Of a stretch of DNA of 64,000 nt, positions 10,777-24,777 are shown piece by piece. The stretch lies in contig JAHLKH010000010.1 in assembly GCA_025526915.1 (NCBI GenBank), positions 186,001-250,000 on the forward strand, read 5' to 3'. The first letter of the stretch is position 1. Each line of letters starts with the position of its first letter. A model generated the notes under the pieces. It was not told the DNA's origin and did not search any database. It saw only the letters and a program-made list of their open reading frames with translations. Made by a program: the position numbers and the translations under genes. Source of the stretch: Entophlyctis helioformis (taxonomy: Eukaryota; Chytridiomycota; Chytridiomycetes; Chytridiales; Chytriomycetaceae).

Positions 10777-10923
10777 ATGGTCGCCCACAAGTACAAGGTT
10801 GCTGACATTACGCTCGCCGACTTCGGTATGTTGCCTGCCTGTCTGCCTGTCTGCCCTCCCTGCGTCTGCATGTATGCCTTGTCGCTGCATGCCCGCACGC
10901 CACCATGTGCGACGGCTGCTGGA

Positions 10924-10981
<58 letters not shown>

Positions 10982-12659
10982 GGCGCGAGATCTCTTGGAC
11001 TGGCAGGCGTGCTGGGCTGTTTCAGCGTGGCGCACAGCGGTGCTGCTGCTGCTCCTTGCTGCCGCTGCCTGCTGCCCAGTCTCATGCTGCTGCCCGCCTC
11101 GTCTCTTGCCGCCCCACCTGCTTCTCTTGCCGCCCGACTGACCACGCCCATGTCTCACACCACCACCTGTCTCACTCTGCATCGTCGCCCGCCCGCCGCT
11201 ATGCACTGCGCTGCACCGCCCGCCAGGTCGCAAGGAGATCATCATGGCCGAGAACGAGATGCCCGGTCTCATGAACATCCGTGAGAGATACGGCCCCTCC
11301 AAGCCCCTCGCCGGTGCCCGCATTGCCGGCTGCCTGCACATGACCATCCAGACCGCCGTCCTCATCGAGACGCTCCTCGTCCTCGGTGCCGAGGTCACCT
11401 GGACGTCGTGCAACATCTTCTCGACCCAGGACCACGCCGCCGCCGCCATGGCCGCTGCCGGTGAGTCGCTGCTTCTGTGCCTGCCTGTGTCCTGTGCCTC
11501 TGCATGACTTCCTGCCTGCCTGCCTGTCGGTCTGGTGGCCATGAATGCGCGCTGCTCAGCCTGCTGACCGCTGCTTACTAATTTTCTTGTCTCACTGCTC
11601 TCCTCCTGATCTGTCGCGATTCCGCCGTCCCCGCCATCAGGCGTCCCCGTCTTCGCCTGGAAGGGTGAGACCGACGAGGAGTACATCTGGTGCATCAAGC
11701 AGCAGCTCGCCTCGTTCAAGGACGGCAAGCCCCTCAACATGATCCTCGACGACGGTGGTGACCTCACCTCGCTCGTGCACGAGGAGTACGCCGAGCTCCT
11801 CCCCGGCATCCGCGGTGTCTCTGAGGAGACCACCACCGGTGTCCACCACCTGTACAAGATGTTCAAGAACGGCAAGCTCAAGATCCCCGCCATCAACGTC
11901 AACGACTCGGTCACCAAGTCCAAGTTCGACAACCTGTACGGCTGCCGCGAGTCGCTCATTGACGGCATCAAGCGCGCCACCGACGTTATGATCGCCGGTA
12001 AGGTCTCGGTCGTTGCCGGCTACGGTGACGTCGGCAAGGGCTGTGCCTTTGCCCTCAAGGGCATGGGCTCGCGTGTCATTGTCACCGAGGTCGACCCCAT
12101 CAACGCTCTCCAGGCTGCCATGGAGGGCTTCGAGGTCACCACCATGGAGGAGGCCATGCACGAGGCCAACATCTTTGTCACCACCACCGGCTGCCGTGAC
12201 ATCATCACCGGTGCCCACTTCCCCCACATGAAGGACGACGCCATCGTCTGCAACATTGGCCACTTTGACATTGAGGTCGACGTCGCCTGGCTCAAGGCCA
12301 ACGCCGTCAAGAAGGTCAACATCAAGCCCCAGGTTGACCGCTTCGAGCTCCCCTCTGGCCGCCACGTCATCCTCCTTGCCGAGGGCCGTCTTGTCAACCT
12401 CGGCTGCGCCACTGGCCACCCCAGCTTTGTCATGTCCAACTCGTTCTCGAACCAGGTCCTTGCCCAGATCGCCCTCTGGACCGACACTGCCTCGTACCCC
12501 GTTGGCGTCCACCTTCTCCCCAAGAAGCTCGACGAGGAGGTCGCTTTCGCCCACCTGTCCAAGCTCGGCGTCAAGCTCTCCACCCTGACCCCCGTCCAGT
12601 CCGACTACCTCGGCATCGACCCCAAGGGCCCCTACAAGCCCGCCCACTACCGCTACTAA
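10777..12659 (+). CDS. SAH1: S-adenosylhomocysteine hydrolase
   Basis: Three exons (10777-10825, 11227-11460, 11641-12659) give 433 residues, the family length. The enzyme reversibly splits S-adenosylhomocysteine to adenosine and homocysteine, keeping methylation reactions running. Clear signatures are [37 protein letters not shown], the NAD-binding loop [24 protein letters not shown], and the C-terminal KPAHYRY that closes the neighbouring subunit's NAD site. Intron 2 has a textbook TACTAAT branch site 60 bp before its acceptor. Third positions are strongly C-biased, as expected for a highly expressed gene. That bias also creates a spurious antisense frame of over 330 codons. Confidence 0.98.
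10924..10980 (+). repeat. (CCAG)n microsatellite in intron 1 of SAH1
   Basis: Fourteen near-perfect tandem CCAG units within the first intron. Confidence 0.9.
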
Positions 12660-12840
12660 GCTATCCGGCTTTGTGACGCTTGTTGGTATCCATATCCGTG
12701 ATTATTGAAATGAAGCATCAGTCTCGCAGTCGTGCTCTGTATTCCACCGTGACCAGCCCGTCTGCCGCTTTGCAGGCATCAGAACGAGGAGATGGCACCA
12801 GTGCGCTCAATGCCGCTCTTTATTGCCTGCCAGCTGCCGC

Positions 12841-16007
<3,167 letters not shown>

Positions 16008-16074
16008 TTTGTTACGCAAAACTGCTTCATTTGGCACACATTGGATACTACGGCGAGTTCGAGTCAGAAGGCTC

Positions 16075-19000
16075 CTACTCGGCATCCAGCTCGTTCGGAA
16101 TGTAAACGGCCGCGGTCGGCGAGCCAGCCCCGACAGCGCCTGCAATGTACGGCTCGGGGATCTGCAGGCCGGGCAGCGGGTACACGGGCAGCAGCTTCAG
16201 GTCGGGCGGGCTGCGCGTCATGTCCACCACCACGCGCACCACCAGCCGCGAGAACATTTCCACCACCTGCGTTTTGGTCTTGGTCGGGTCCAGCCCGTTG
16301 CCGTTGCCGTTGCCCTTCTTGCCGTTACCGTTGCTCTTCTTGCCGTTGCTCTTCTCGTCCTTGCCGTCCTTGTTCGCGGCCGCAAGATCGCCCTGGCTCT
16401 CCACGCTCAGATCGTCCAGACGCTCGGCCAGCTGGTCAAGCGAGCCGTCGCCATCCACTGCCCCGGCACGGTCGACCGACGGACGGTGCCAGTACACCGT
16501 CACGCGCAGGTTCGCCTCGTCGCTGGTGATGCCGGCAATGTTGCCTGCCTCCAACGCATCCTCGAACCACACGCGCTTCTCAATGCCGTACCGCGGCACA
16601 ACCACATCCACCGACCGCGACGCCATCTTGTTCACAAACGCCTCGGCCAGAATGCCAGTCACAGCCGACGCATCCGCCGAGCCGTTGCCGTTGCCGTTGC
16701 CGTTGGACGATCCAGTGTCAACGACCGGCGCAAGGGCCACCTTGGTCCTCTCGGGCAGATCTTGACTCAGGCGAGACAGGTATGAGCACAGGAACAGCTT
16801 GGACGAGGCATCCTGCGCATCCTTGGACGCGTTCTTGCGGTCGTTGCACTGCTCGGCAAAGTTGGTGACCTGCTCGAGCTTGTACGGCAGCGGCGCATCC
16901 TTGCCAGCCGTGAGAGCGTGGTCAAGCAGGCGGTGCACAACCAAGTCGCAGTATCGGCGGATGGGCGACCTGATCAACACGAGCTGGCAGGTCAGATACC
17001 ACAGTCTGTCAAGCCAACAACAAAAACAACAGCCATGACACCACTCACGTAAAGTGCGTGTATAAGGGCACGCAGAGCGCGTAGTGGCCATAGTCTTCAG
17101 GGTCGACGGCACCTGAACAAAAGTAGATGGCGCGACGCATCGACTTGATACACAGGAGACGAAGCAGCATGCGCTGTCTCTCGTCTTCAATGGCCTCAAA
17201 CGACGCGTGCAGCGACTTGGACGTGGCCGCGTCAATCGTAAAGCCCATCTTGGCCACATCCTCGACAAACTGCAGGAGGCTGCGCGGTGCTGGTTTGGGG
17301 TGGCGACGGAGCAGCGCAATCTCGGGGAAGCTGTCGCTGATCTTTTCTGCCACTGCAATGTTGGCCAGTAACATGAACTGATTCGATTCGCCAAGATTCG
17401 CACGATCAGCACTCTGGCATCCGCAACACATCAAAGAAGCACTCGACACCAGTGGCTCACCTCTTCAATGAGTCGGTTGCTGTCCTTGAGGTTGTACATG
17501 CCCGAGTTGATCGGATTGCCAACGTCGTCGAGACTGAACCAGAGCTTGATCGAGTGGATCTGGAGTGCACCTTGGTCGTAGCGTCCCTGCCGCAGCACCT
17601 TGCTGAACTTGAACAGCTGCATAATGTCGCTGGACACTTCGGCCACGGTCACATTGTTGAACAGTGTGATGGGCTTGTCAAAGTCACGCCCTTCGATCAC
17701 AGCCTGGGCATGCTCGTACGACATCTTGACACACGAGCGGATGATGCTGCGGCCGAAGCGCGGCCGGCCCACAATCGTGCCGTCTGGCTTGAATGTCCAA
17801 AAGACGGAAAAGGCAAGGCGGTCGACGCCCGGGTTGAGACTGCACAGCTCCTCGCAGAGCAGACGCGGTAGCATGGGGATGGCGCGCTGCACTAAGTAGA
17901 CGGTCGTGGCACGATGCAGGGCTTCGGCATCAAGGGCTGTGCCTGGATGAACAAAGTAGGACACATCGGCAATGTGCACGCCGACCTCAAAGTCGCCATT
18001 GGGCAAACGCTTGCACGACACGGCATCATCGAGGTCCTTGGCCGTCTCTGGATCGATCGAGAAGATGCGCTCCCCGCGTAGATCCATGCGCTTCTGGATC
18101 TCTTCGTCGGGGATCGTCCAGGGCTAAGAAGAAACCCCATCATGTGGAGGCATGCTTGTCAGAAGCCATGGATGTGGCATGAATGTGGCATCGTCAGTAG
18201 CATGCCACTCACCGTGGGCGGCAAGCAGTCGAGGACATTGTCGGCAAAGTCGTCCCAAGTGATTCCAGCAGCAGATAAGAGGGCTTGCGACTCGACAGGC
18301 AAATGGCCCATCTGGCCAAGCCGGCCAGTGCACTCTCCAGTCGGGTAGTTGTCTTCATCACGCCAGTAGCGGACAACAGCCGTGACAAGGATATTGCCGT
18401 ACGAGTCAGGGTCGTCGAGAAACTCTTTGGGGGCTAATTCGCGCGGAATCATGAAGAATGCTGCACGCTTGTCAACCTGCACAACGGATGTGTCAGGCAT
18501 CCAATGCAAGACATTACTGCATGGCATGGTATGACATCGGATAGCATGCCGTGCTCACAGGCTTGAACCAGATGAAGCGCGACACCTTGCCACGCGGCGA
18601 GGTAAAGGCACTGCTCATCTTGCCAATGGGCTTGTCCATGTGCAGTGTCCCGACAAACGTGCGGCGGCGGCCCTTTGGATCGAGGATGCCAACCACCTTG
18701 CCAAATTCACGCGTCTCGACATGCTCTAAAGGCACCGCAGCGTGCCAGAGTCAGATTCCGCCCACGCAATGGGCTGGGCACGCCGTCGTTGTGTACCTTG
18801 TGTAAGAACATCGTCAGCCAGCTCAAACACCTCGACCTTTTGCTGGCGCTCGCGGCTCTCTTGCATCTTGGTCTCTTTGCGGTCCTTTTCCTTCTTGAGC
18901 TCATTGTCCAGCTCGGTTCCAGACAGACGCTCAATGACCACAAGGTCGCCGTCAAACGCGCGGTTCTGGAGGGCAGAGCCAGAAACGTACACGTCCATCT

Positions 19001-20276
19001 CTGACTTTCCGGACAGCGTCACGTAGCCCTCGTTGCGGTTGGCCTTGTTGACACGCATTGTGCCTTGGAACAGCGTGCCAGCGATGAGCCCAGCTTCCAT
19101 GTCCTCGATGCTCATGTGAGGCTTGAACGCAAGATGTGACTTGTCGTTGCCGCCCTTGCCACGCGGACTGGCGTTGTTCTGAGCAGGGCTCTGCAAGAAG
19201 GGGTTTGACTTGCTGTCTTGCGCAGGCAGTTGCTTGTGCTGCCATTTCGCTGGCGTCTCTTGCTTGCTGGTCTGAGAGGCTTGCTGTCTGGGGGTATGGG
19301 GCTGCTGCTGCTGCTGCTGACGTTGTTGGCGCTGTTGGGGCAGCTGTTTCTGCTGCTGCTGCTGCTGCTGTTGCTGTTGAGGAGTGCCATAGTCCTGCTC
19401 ATCAAAGTCGATGACGCGGACAGGCTCTTCCGACGCGACGGCTGCCTGGAGAGCAGGGCCAGAGGCGTTCTTTTTGTTGGGCGAGCGGCGTCGCTCTTGT
19501 CTGTTGGGGGTCTGTGGTGGTTCACAAGGTACACGGTCGGAGCGTGTGCAAAAAGGAAAGCATCAGAGCACGGCGGAGGATGACGCATCGGACGCATTGG
19601 ACGCAACGCGACGTGGCGAGCACCCTGGCAACGAGCAGGGCAAGCAAGGCGAGCGGGCGGGGAGGCTGGGGGCACTTACACGGGCAGCGGCAGCGGCCGC
19701 ATCGGCAGGCGACATGAAGCAGTCGCGCAGGATCTGCAGCGGACGGCGGGTGGTGTTGGCATCCAGGTAGGCCTCGACGGCAGGCGGGTATGCAGATGCG
19801 GCAGGAGCGGCAGGAGCGGCAGCCAGCGGCGGGCCCTGCACACCGGCGGCCGCATCGCCGTGCTTGGGCAGCTGGGCGTGCGTGCCGTGCTGGGCCTGGT
19901 AGGGCGGCTGCGACTGCTGCGACTGCTGCGACTGCTGCGACTGCTGCGACTGCTGGGTCTTCTGGGCCTGCTCCTCGAAGCCGGTCGGGGCCGACGAGCG
20001 CACGAAGCTGTGCTGGATGTGCGGCAGCGTGTTGGCCAGCGGAGCGGCGGGTGCACGGGCGGCGGCCCCGTTGTCGAAGCTGCCGAAGCTGCCGAGCCCG
20101 CCACCACGGCCACGGCCACGGGCGCCACCTCTGCCTCTGCCACGGTCACCACCACCACCGCCGCCGCCGCCGCCTCTGCCACCACCACGACCTCCGCCGC
20201 CACGACCACGTCCACCACCTGCGCGCCAACTGGCCGCGCCTTGCTGCTCCGCCTGCGGTTGCTGCTCGTGCTGCAT
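16075..20276 (-). CDS. DIS3L2/SSD1-family 3'-5' exoribonuclease with RGG and poly-Q N-terminus
   Basis: Eight exons (20276-19680, 19511-18797, 18725-18559, 18476-18213, 18123-17461, 17377-17049, 16969-16075, and the phase joins between them) give about 1,209 residues. The N-terminus has an RGG box (MQHEQQ..., then Gly/Arg repeats) and Gln runs but no PIN domain, which separates it from DIS3/Rrp44. Two cold-shock domains follow ([38 protein letters not shown]). The RNB domain starts [17 protein letters not shown]. Its catalytic loop [12 protein letters not shown] keeps all the metal-binding aspartates, unlike yeast Ssd1, which is inactive. [16 protein letters not shown] and a shortened S1-like end complete it. 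It probably degrades or binds mRNA. It is divergent from the PRPP synthetase with only 138 bp between them. Confidence 0.85.
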
Positions 20277-20414
20277 TTGCTCAATGTCCGAAGGTTTGCG
20301 ACGAGATCACCAAGCCGGTTGCACACGGGTCGGTTCAAGGACGAGCTCGCAGACCAGCACGCCGACCAGTTCAAGGACACACACACACGCACACACACGA
20401 ATACAGAGACCGCC
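20277..20414. promoter_or_regulatory. Shared 138-bp promoter between the exoribonuclease and PRPP synthetase genes
   Basis: The two ATGs face away from each other across 138 bp, so both promoters must overlap here. It contains a CA-rich tract (about 20377-20395) just before the plus-strand start. Confidence 0.5.
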
Positions 20415-21544
20415 ATGCGCAACATCGCCGTGCTGTCGGGCAACTCGCACCAGCAGCTCGCGTCGGACATCTGCGAGCGGCTGGGCATCGAGCTCGGGTC
20501 GTCGACGCTCAAGAAGTTTGCCAACATGGAGACCAACGTGTCCATTGGCGAGAGCGTGCGCGACGTCGACGTGTACATTGTGCAGTCGGGCTGCGGCAAC
20601 GTCAACGACGCCTTTGTCGAGCTGCTCATCATGGTCTCGGCCTGCCGCACGGCCTCTGCACGGTGCGTGTGTCTGTTCGTGTGTCTGTTCGTGTGTCTGT
20701 TCGTCTGTGTTGGCCAGTCTGTCTGTTTCTGTTCGTCTGTGTTAGTCTGTCTGTTCGTCTGTGTTAGCCTGCCTGCCTGTTCGCCTGCCTGCCACTCTAT
20801 GCCAGCCAGCACGCCCCGCTGACACGCCCTGCAGCAAGGTCACCGCCGTCATCCCGTGCTTCCCGTACGCCCGCCAGCCCGAGACGCCGTACAACTCCAA
20901 CGGCGAGCTGCTGTCCCGCGTGCCCGCGTCAGAGGCCGCCAAGTTTGACGTGCTCGCCAACCCAAAGCCGCCGTCCTCAGCCACGCCCTCGGCAACGGCC
21001 TCCGCCACCGCCAAGCCGCCGTCTGGCACTCTCGCTGGTGCGTCGTATGCCTTGCCCTGTCCTGTCGAATGTCCTGTCTTGAGCATTCACGTTCGCTCGC
21101 TGGCTCGTGACTGCCTGGCCGACTGCCTGCCTGACTGATCTGGCGTCATCCCTTTGCCCTGCATGAACGGTCCCGCGCAGAGGACAAGCACCGCATCGTC
21201 GACACCACCGCTGCCGCCTTCCACGATCGCCTGCCGTCCGAAGAGGTCGTCTCCGTGACCGCCCTGCCTGCCGCCGCCGCCGCCAGCTCGGGCCTGCCCC
21301 TGAACCCGCGCGCGTCTGCCCTTCGCGCCGAGTCGGCCGCGTCGCTCGACAGCGCCCGTCGCCGTCTGTCGTCCATCTCGACGTCGCAGCCCAACATCGC
21401 CGTCACCCATCTGGCCCCCCAGGCCTCGTCCGACAACCTCGTCCAGCTCAAGGGCTCCAACTCTCAGGGCACCTACAAGCACTGGACCGCGCGTTCTGGC
21501 ACGCTGGTGGCCAACATGCTCATGGCTGCAGGTGTGTGCATGCA

Positions 21545-21587
<43 letters not shown>

Positions 21588-22359
21588 ACGGCTGCCTTGC
21601 TGTGATCAACGATCAACCCGCCGCCCGCCTTCTCACACAATGTGCCGTCGCTGCCCAGGTGCCGACCACATCATCACCATGGACCTCCACGACCCCCAGT
21701 ACCAGGGCTTCTTTGACATCCCCGTCGACAACCTCTACAGCCAGCCTTTACTCATCAAGTACATCAAGGAAAAGATCCCCAACTACTGGGACGCCGTCAT
21801 TGTCTCGCCCGATGCTGGTGGTGCAAAGAGGTATGTCCTCGCATGCACTCACTATGCACACACTGTGCACCAGCCAACAGCAAAGCATCCCATGCTCATT
21901 GTATTGCCCTCGGCTGCCGACCGCAGAGCCACCCTCATCGCAGACAGGCTCAACATGGACTTTGCGCTTATCCACAAGGAGCGTCGCCACATTGGCACGG
22001 CAACAGCGTCCGATCTGGTCCTCGTTGGCGATGTCAAGGACAAGGTGTGCATCCTGATCGACGACATTGCCGACACGTCGTACACCATCACGTCGGCTGC
22101 CAAGATCCTGGTCGACAACGGCGCGACGCGCATTGCGGCCCTCATCACGCACGGCATTCTCAGCGGCGACGCCATCGAGCGCATCAACAACAGCCACATT
22201 GACGAGCTGATCGTGTCCAACACCGTGCCCCAGGCCGCGAATCTGGCCAAGTCGTCCAAGATCCGTGTCATTGACATTGCCCCCATTTTTGCCGAAGCCA
22301 TCCGCCGCATCCACAATGGCGAGAGCGTCAGCTTCCTGTTTGACGTTGTTCCGTACTGA
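20415..22359 (+). CDS. Ribose-phosphate pyrophosphokinase (PRPP synthetase) with an internal insertion
   Basis: Five exons (20415-20662, 20835-21037, 21181-21531, 21659-21830, 21927-22359) give 468 residues. It makes PRPP from ribose 5-phosphate and ATP for nucleotide, His and Trp synthesis. Family motifs are [74 protein letters not shown], and the PRPP loop [20 protein letters not shown]. Bacterial and human enzymes have about 318 residues. The surplus is an Ala/Ser/Pro-rich insertion (about residues 105-220) between the ATP-side loop and GADH. Long non-homologous insertions are known in yeast Prs1 and Prs5. Intron 3 holds a (GT)n repeat at its donor. Confidence 0.95.
21548..21586 (+). repeat. 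(GT)n microsatellite in a PRPP synthetase intron
   Basis: About 19 GT units starting some 15 bp after the intron donor at 21532. Confidence 0.9.
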
Positions 22360-22574
22360 GCCGGCATGGTTGTGGTGTTTTGGCCATCGTTGGACCCATG
22401 CTGGACACACGCTCCCATCCGCAACTCTACTCTCCGTCTCTGCTTCTGTCGCTTTCCAATAGCATCAACCACAAAACACATGCATGCTTGTACAAGCTGT
22501 CATTTGTCCAGGGTTCCATTCGTGATGCAGCATCCTCTCGAGGCTGTCCTAGATTCCATCGACTCTGTCCTGAT

Positions 22575-23088
22575 CTACAGGCTAAAGTCGGTGTCGTCAA
22601 AGTCGTCGTCGAATGCTGGCCACGCACGCTCGTCAGCCGACATCCGCCACCACAGAGTCGGCCGCGAGCATCAGCAAACAAGCTCACCGTTGAAGAAGTT
22701 CTGGTCGACCGTAGCGTCTTCTGGGAACGTGCCTCTGAAGCGACCGCCAATGCCGCCACTGCTGCCGGCCAGAAAGTCGCTCATGGCATGCCGGCCGCCA
22801 CCAAAGAGAGCGTCGCTGGCGCCAAACGACGCCGACGAGATGGGTGCGCGGCCAGGGCCAGCTGCACGGCCGCCTGCCGACAGACCCGCTGGGCCGGATG
22901 GACCCAATGAGCCTGGCGGCCCGCGCGGGTGCGAGGAGAGGCCGCTGCCGGGCTCGTGCATGTCCATGTCAAAGTCGTTGCTGTCGTCCTCAAAGTCGTA
23001 GCCGTCGTCCTGTGTTGCTGCCGCTGTTAGTTGTGGCCGTGGCGTGGCTCTGACGAGGGGTGGCAATAGGCGTGGCTCTGACCTCCAT
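22575..23088 (-). CDS. Small acidic protein with a CSN9/CSNAP-like C-terminus
   Basis: Three exons (23088-23083, a 6-nt first exon coding Met-Glu; 23009-22688; 22615-22575) join in phase to 122 residues. It begins MEDDGYDFEDDSNDFDMDMH, has a Gly/Ser/Pro-rich middle, and ends with FFNAFDDDFDDTDFSL. The double-Phe plus acidic end closely resembles the conserved tail of CSN9/CSNAP (FFNDFEDLFDDDDI in animals), the ninth COP9 signalosome subunit. Animal CSN9 has about 57 residues, so this one would carry an N-terminal extension. DSS1/Sem1 is also small and acidic but lacks the FFN motif. The microexon is inferred from phase and splice signals alone. Confidence 0.4.
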
Positions 23089-23394
23089 GTTGCCGAGATC
23101 TTCAGTGAATGTCGACGAGAAGGCAAGTTGCGGCCGCTGGTGGTGCTTGCTGGTGGTGGTCGCTGGTTGTAGTGCCTCCTGGTGGTGGTCGCTGGCTAGC
23201 CTGCTGGTGGCAAGGCAGTGCGGTTGCAGACCATATGCCACAGAGGCCGCTCGCAGGCTGCTGGCAGAACATCACACACAGACACACAGACGTTTGTTGA
23301 CACTTGTGGCGCCTTTGCCCCTGACAGACCATACGCCGGCAACGGGTACAGCAGCCCGGCAGGCGGAGCGGCCGGGCCGAGCAGCGTCCACGCC

Positions 23395-23881
23395 ATGGCG
23401 TACGAGAACGACGATCGTGCGTCGCGGCTGTCGTCGCAGATTGGTGCACTCAAGCAGGCGAGTCCTGTGGCGCTTGCTGTAGCACTCGCTCTGTCCACGG
23501 CCGCGATCTGGCAGTCACAACTCACTCACATGCACATGCCCTGGCTCTGCAGGTGTCGCTGGACATTTCGACCGAGCTCGAGTACCAAAAGACCTTGATG
23601 CACGACATGGTGAGCGACGTCGGCGGCCACGTTGCACGATCGCTTTCTGGCCGTGTCTGGCCGTGTCTGGCCGTGTCTGGCTTACTGACTGTCTGACTGA
23701 CTGTCTGGATGCGCGCACGCACGAACAGGAAGACGACTTTGGCAAGACGGGCGGGATTCTGGGCAGCACGATGCGGCGGCTGCGCATCATGGCCAAGACC
23801 CAGACAGGCAGCTGGATGTGGCTGCTCATGCTCTTTGTCGGCGCCGTCATTCTGTACATATACTTTTTCAGGTTCCGATAA
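23395..23881 (+). CDS. BET1: Bet1-type v-SNARE (ER-Golgi)
   Basis: Three exons (23395-23457, 23553-23609, 23729-23881) give a tail-anchored Qc-SNARE. The SNARE helix reads RASRLSSQIGALKQ | VSLDISTELEYQKTLMHDM | EDDFGKTGGILGSTMRRLRI. The transmembrane end is WMWLLMLFVGAVILYIYFF. It pairs with Sed5-type partners in ER-to-Golgi vesicle fusion. The first intron must begin with GC (CAG|GCGAGT): its 95-nt length breaks the frame if retained, and no GT donor fits. The ATG at 23395 is in good context. An upstream exon adding a Tyr/Gly-rich N-terminus (PYAGNGYSS...) is possible, since a CAG acceptor precedes it at about 23328. Confidence 0.85.
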
Positions 23882-24259
23882 AGGCCCGTCCGTCCATCGA
23901 CGCTTGCAAGGATAAGCTTTAGTTGTGTTCGTGGTAGGAGCAGGAGGAGCGGAGGGGAGTTGGAGGGAGCGGAGAGGTTCTAGCTGGCGAGATGCATGCG
24001 GCGCATGGTGGCTGTGGGCAAGACGAGTCCAAACAGCGCGGGCCATGGCGAGGCAAGCGCGGAGTCTGTGCGGATGGATGGTGCCATGTCAGCGTCGCAT
24101 TGTTGCATCGTGTTGCATGGCATGGCATGGCATCGCATGGCATCGCATGGCGGGCAGCCCAACCTCCGCAGACCTCCGCGCATGACGCACATCGCTCTCA
24201 GCCGTATCGCCAACCGCCCCCTTGCAGCCGCATCCATCGCCAGACCAGATCTGGCTCCC
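23882..24259. other. Intergenic region with ATGGC-type tandem repeats
   Basis: About 380 bp between the convergent BET1 and Apq12-like genes. Around 24105-24155 it carries CATGG/CATCG tandem repeats. No gene is supported. Confidence 0.4.
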
Positions 24260-24631
24260 TCACGCTCCTTTAGACGACGACGACGACGACGATGCCGCCT
24301 TGGATTGCAGCAGGTAGACCTGGCCCAGATACAGCGCCAGCACGAGCACAAACGAGAACACGACCGACTTGATGACAAACGTCACGGAGCGCAGGATGCC
24401 GCGCAGCAGGGCCGCCAGCACAAACAGGACAAAGTAGAGGAGCAGCCCGCCCACGACAAGCGCGACGACCTGCTGAGGCGCCGACGCCAGCCAGTCGGCC
24501 ACGGGCTTGGGTGCATTGCGGTGGAGGAGCAGCGTCAGCCAGGCGACGAGATTCCAAAAGGCGCGCACGAGGTCGGTGATGAAGAGGTCCGGGTGTGCGA
24601 GCAGATACAGGGCCGAGTCGGTCAGCGACAT
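24260..24631 (-). CDS. Apq12-like small nuclear-envelope/ER membrane protein
   Basis: A single exon of 123 residues with two adjacent hydrophobic spans (about VVALVVGGLLLYFVLFVLAA and VVFSFVLVLALYLGQVYLL). A basic loop (LLRGILRSVTFVIK) lies between them, and the C-terminal Ser run ends KGA. Size, two-helix layout and the central Arg-containing loop fit the fungal Apq12 family, which supports nuclear pore biogenesis and membrane lipid balance at the nuclear envelope. The match is by layout rather than a strict motif, so another two-TM protein is possible. It faces the Mtq2 gene across 146 bp. Confidence 0.45.
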   Translation of the reverse strand: MSLTDSALYLLAHPDLFITDLVRAFWNLVAWLTLLLHRNAPKPVADWLASAPQQVVALVVGGLLLYFVLFVLAALLRGILRSVTFVIKSVVFSFVLVLALYLGQVYLLQSKAASSSSSSSKGA

Positions 24632-24777
24632 GGCGAGCGGCTGGTTGCTGCTGTAGTTGTTGAGGTTCTTGCAGGTGGTGCAGGCGGTGCAGGTGGTGCA
24701 GATGCTACCAAGAAAGGGTCCAAACGTTCAACTTGGGATGTTGTCTGCAAAGACAACTTGCACAGGCTGAATCGGAC

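Noticed and set aside
10808..11980. 390-codon minus-strand frame with repeated Gly-Trp-Leu-Ala units
   Set aside because: It is the complement of the CCAG microsatellite and the SAH1 exons.
11637..12647. 336-codon minus-strand open frame opposite adenosylhomocysteinase
   Set aside because: It mirrors the C-biased third positions of the real exon and has no family character.
21536..22057. Cys/Val-rich frame beginning in the GT repeat
   Set aside because: Product of the (GT)n intron repeat and an off-frame reading of PRPP synthetase exons.
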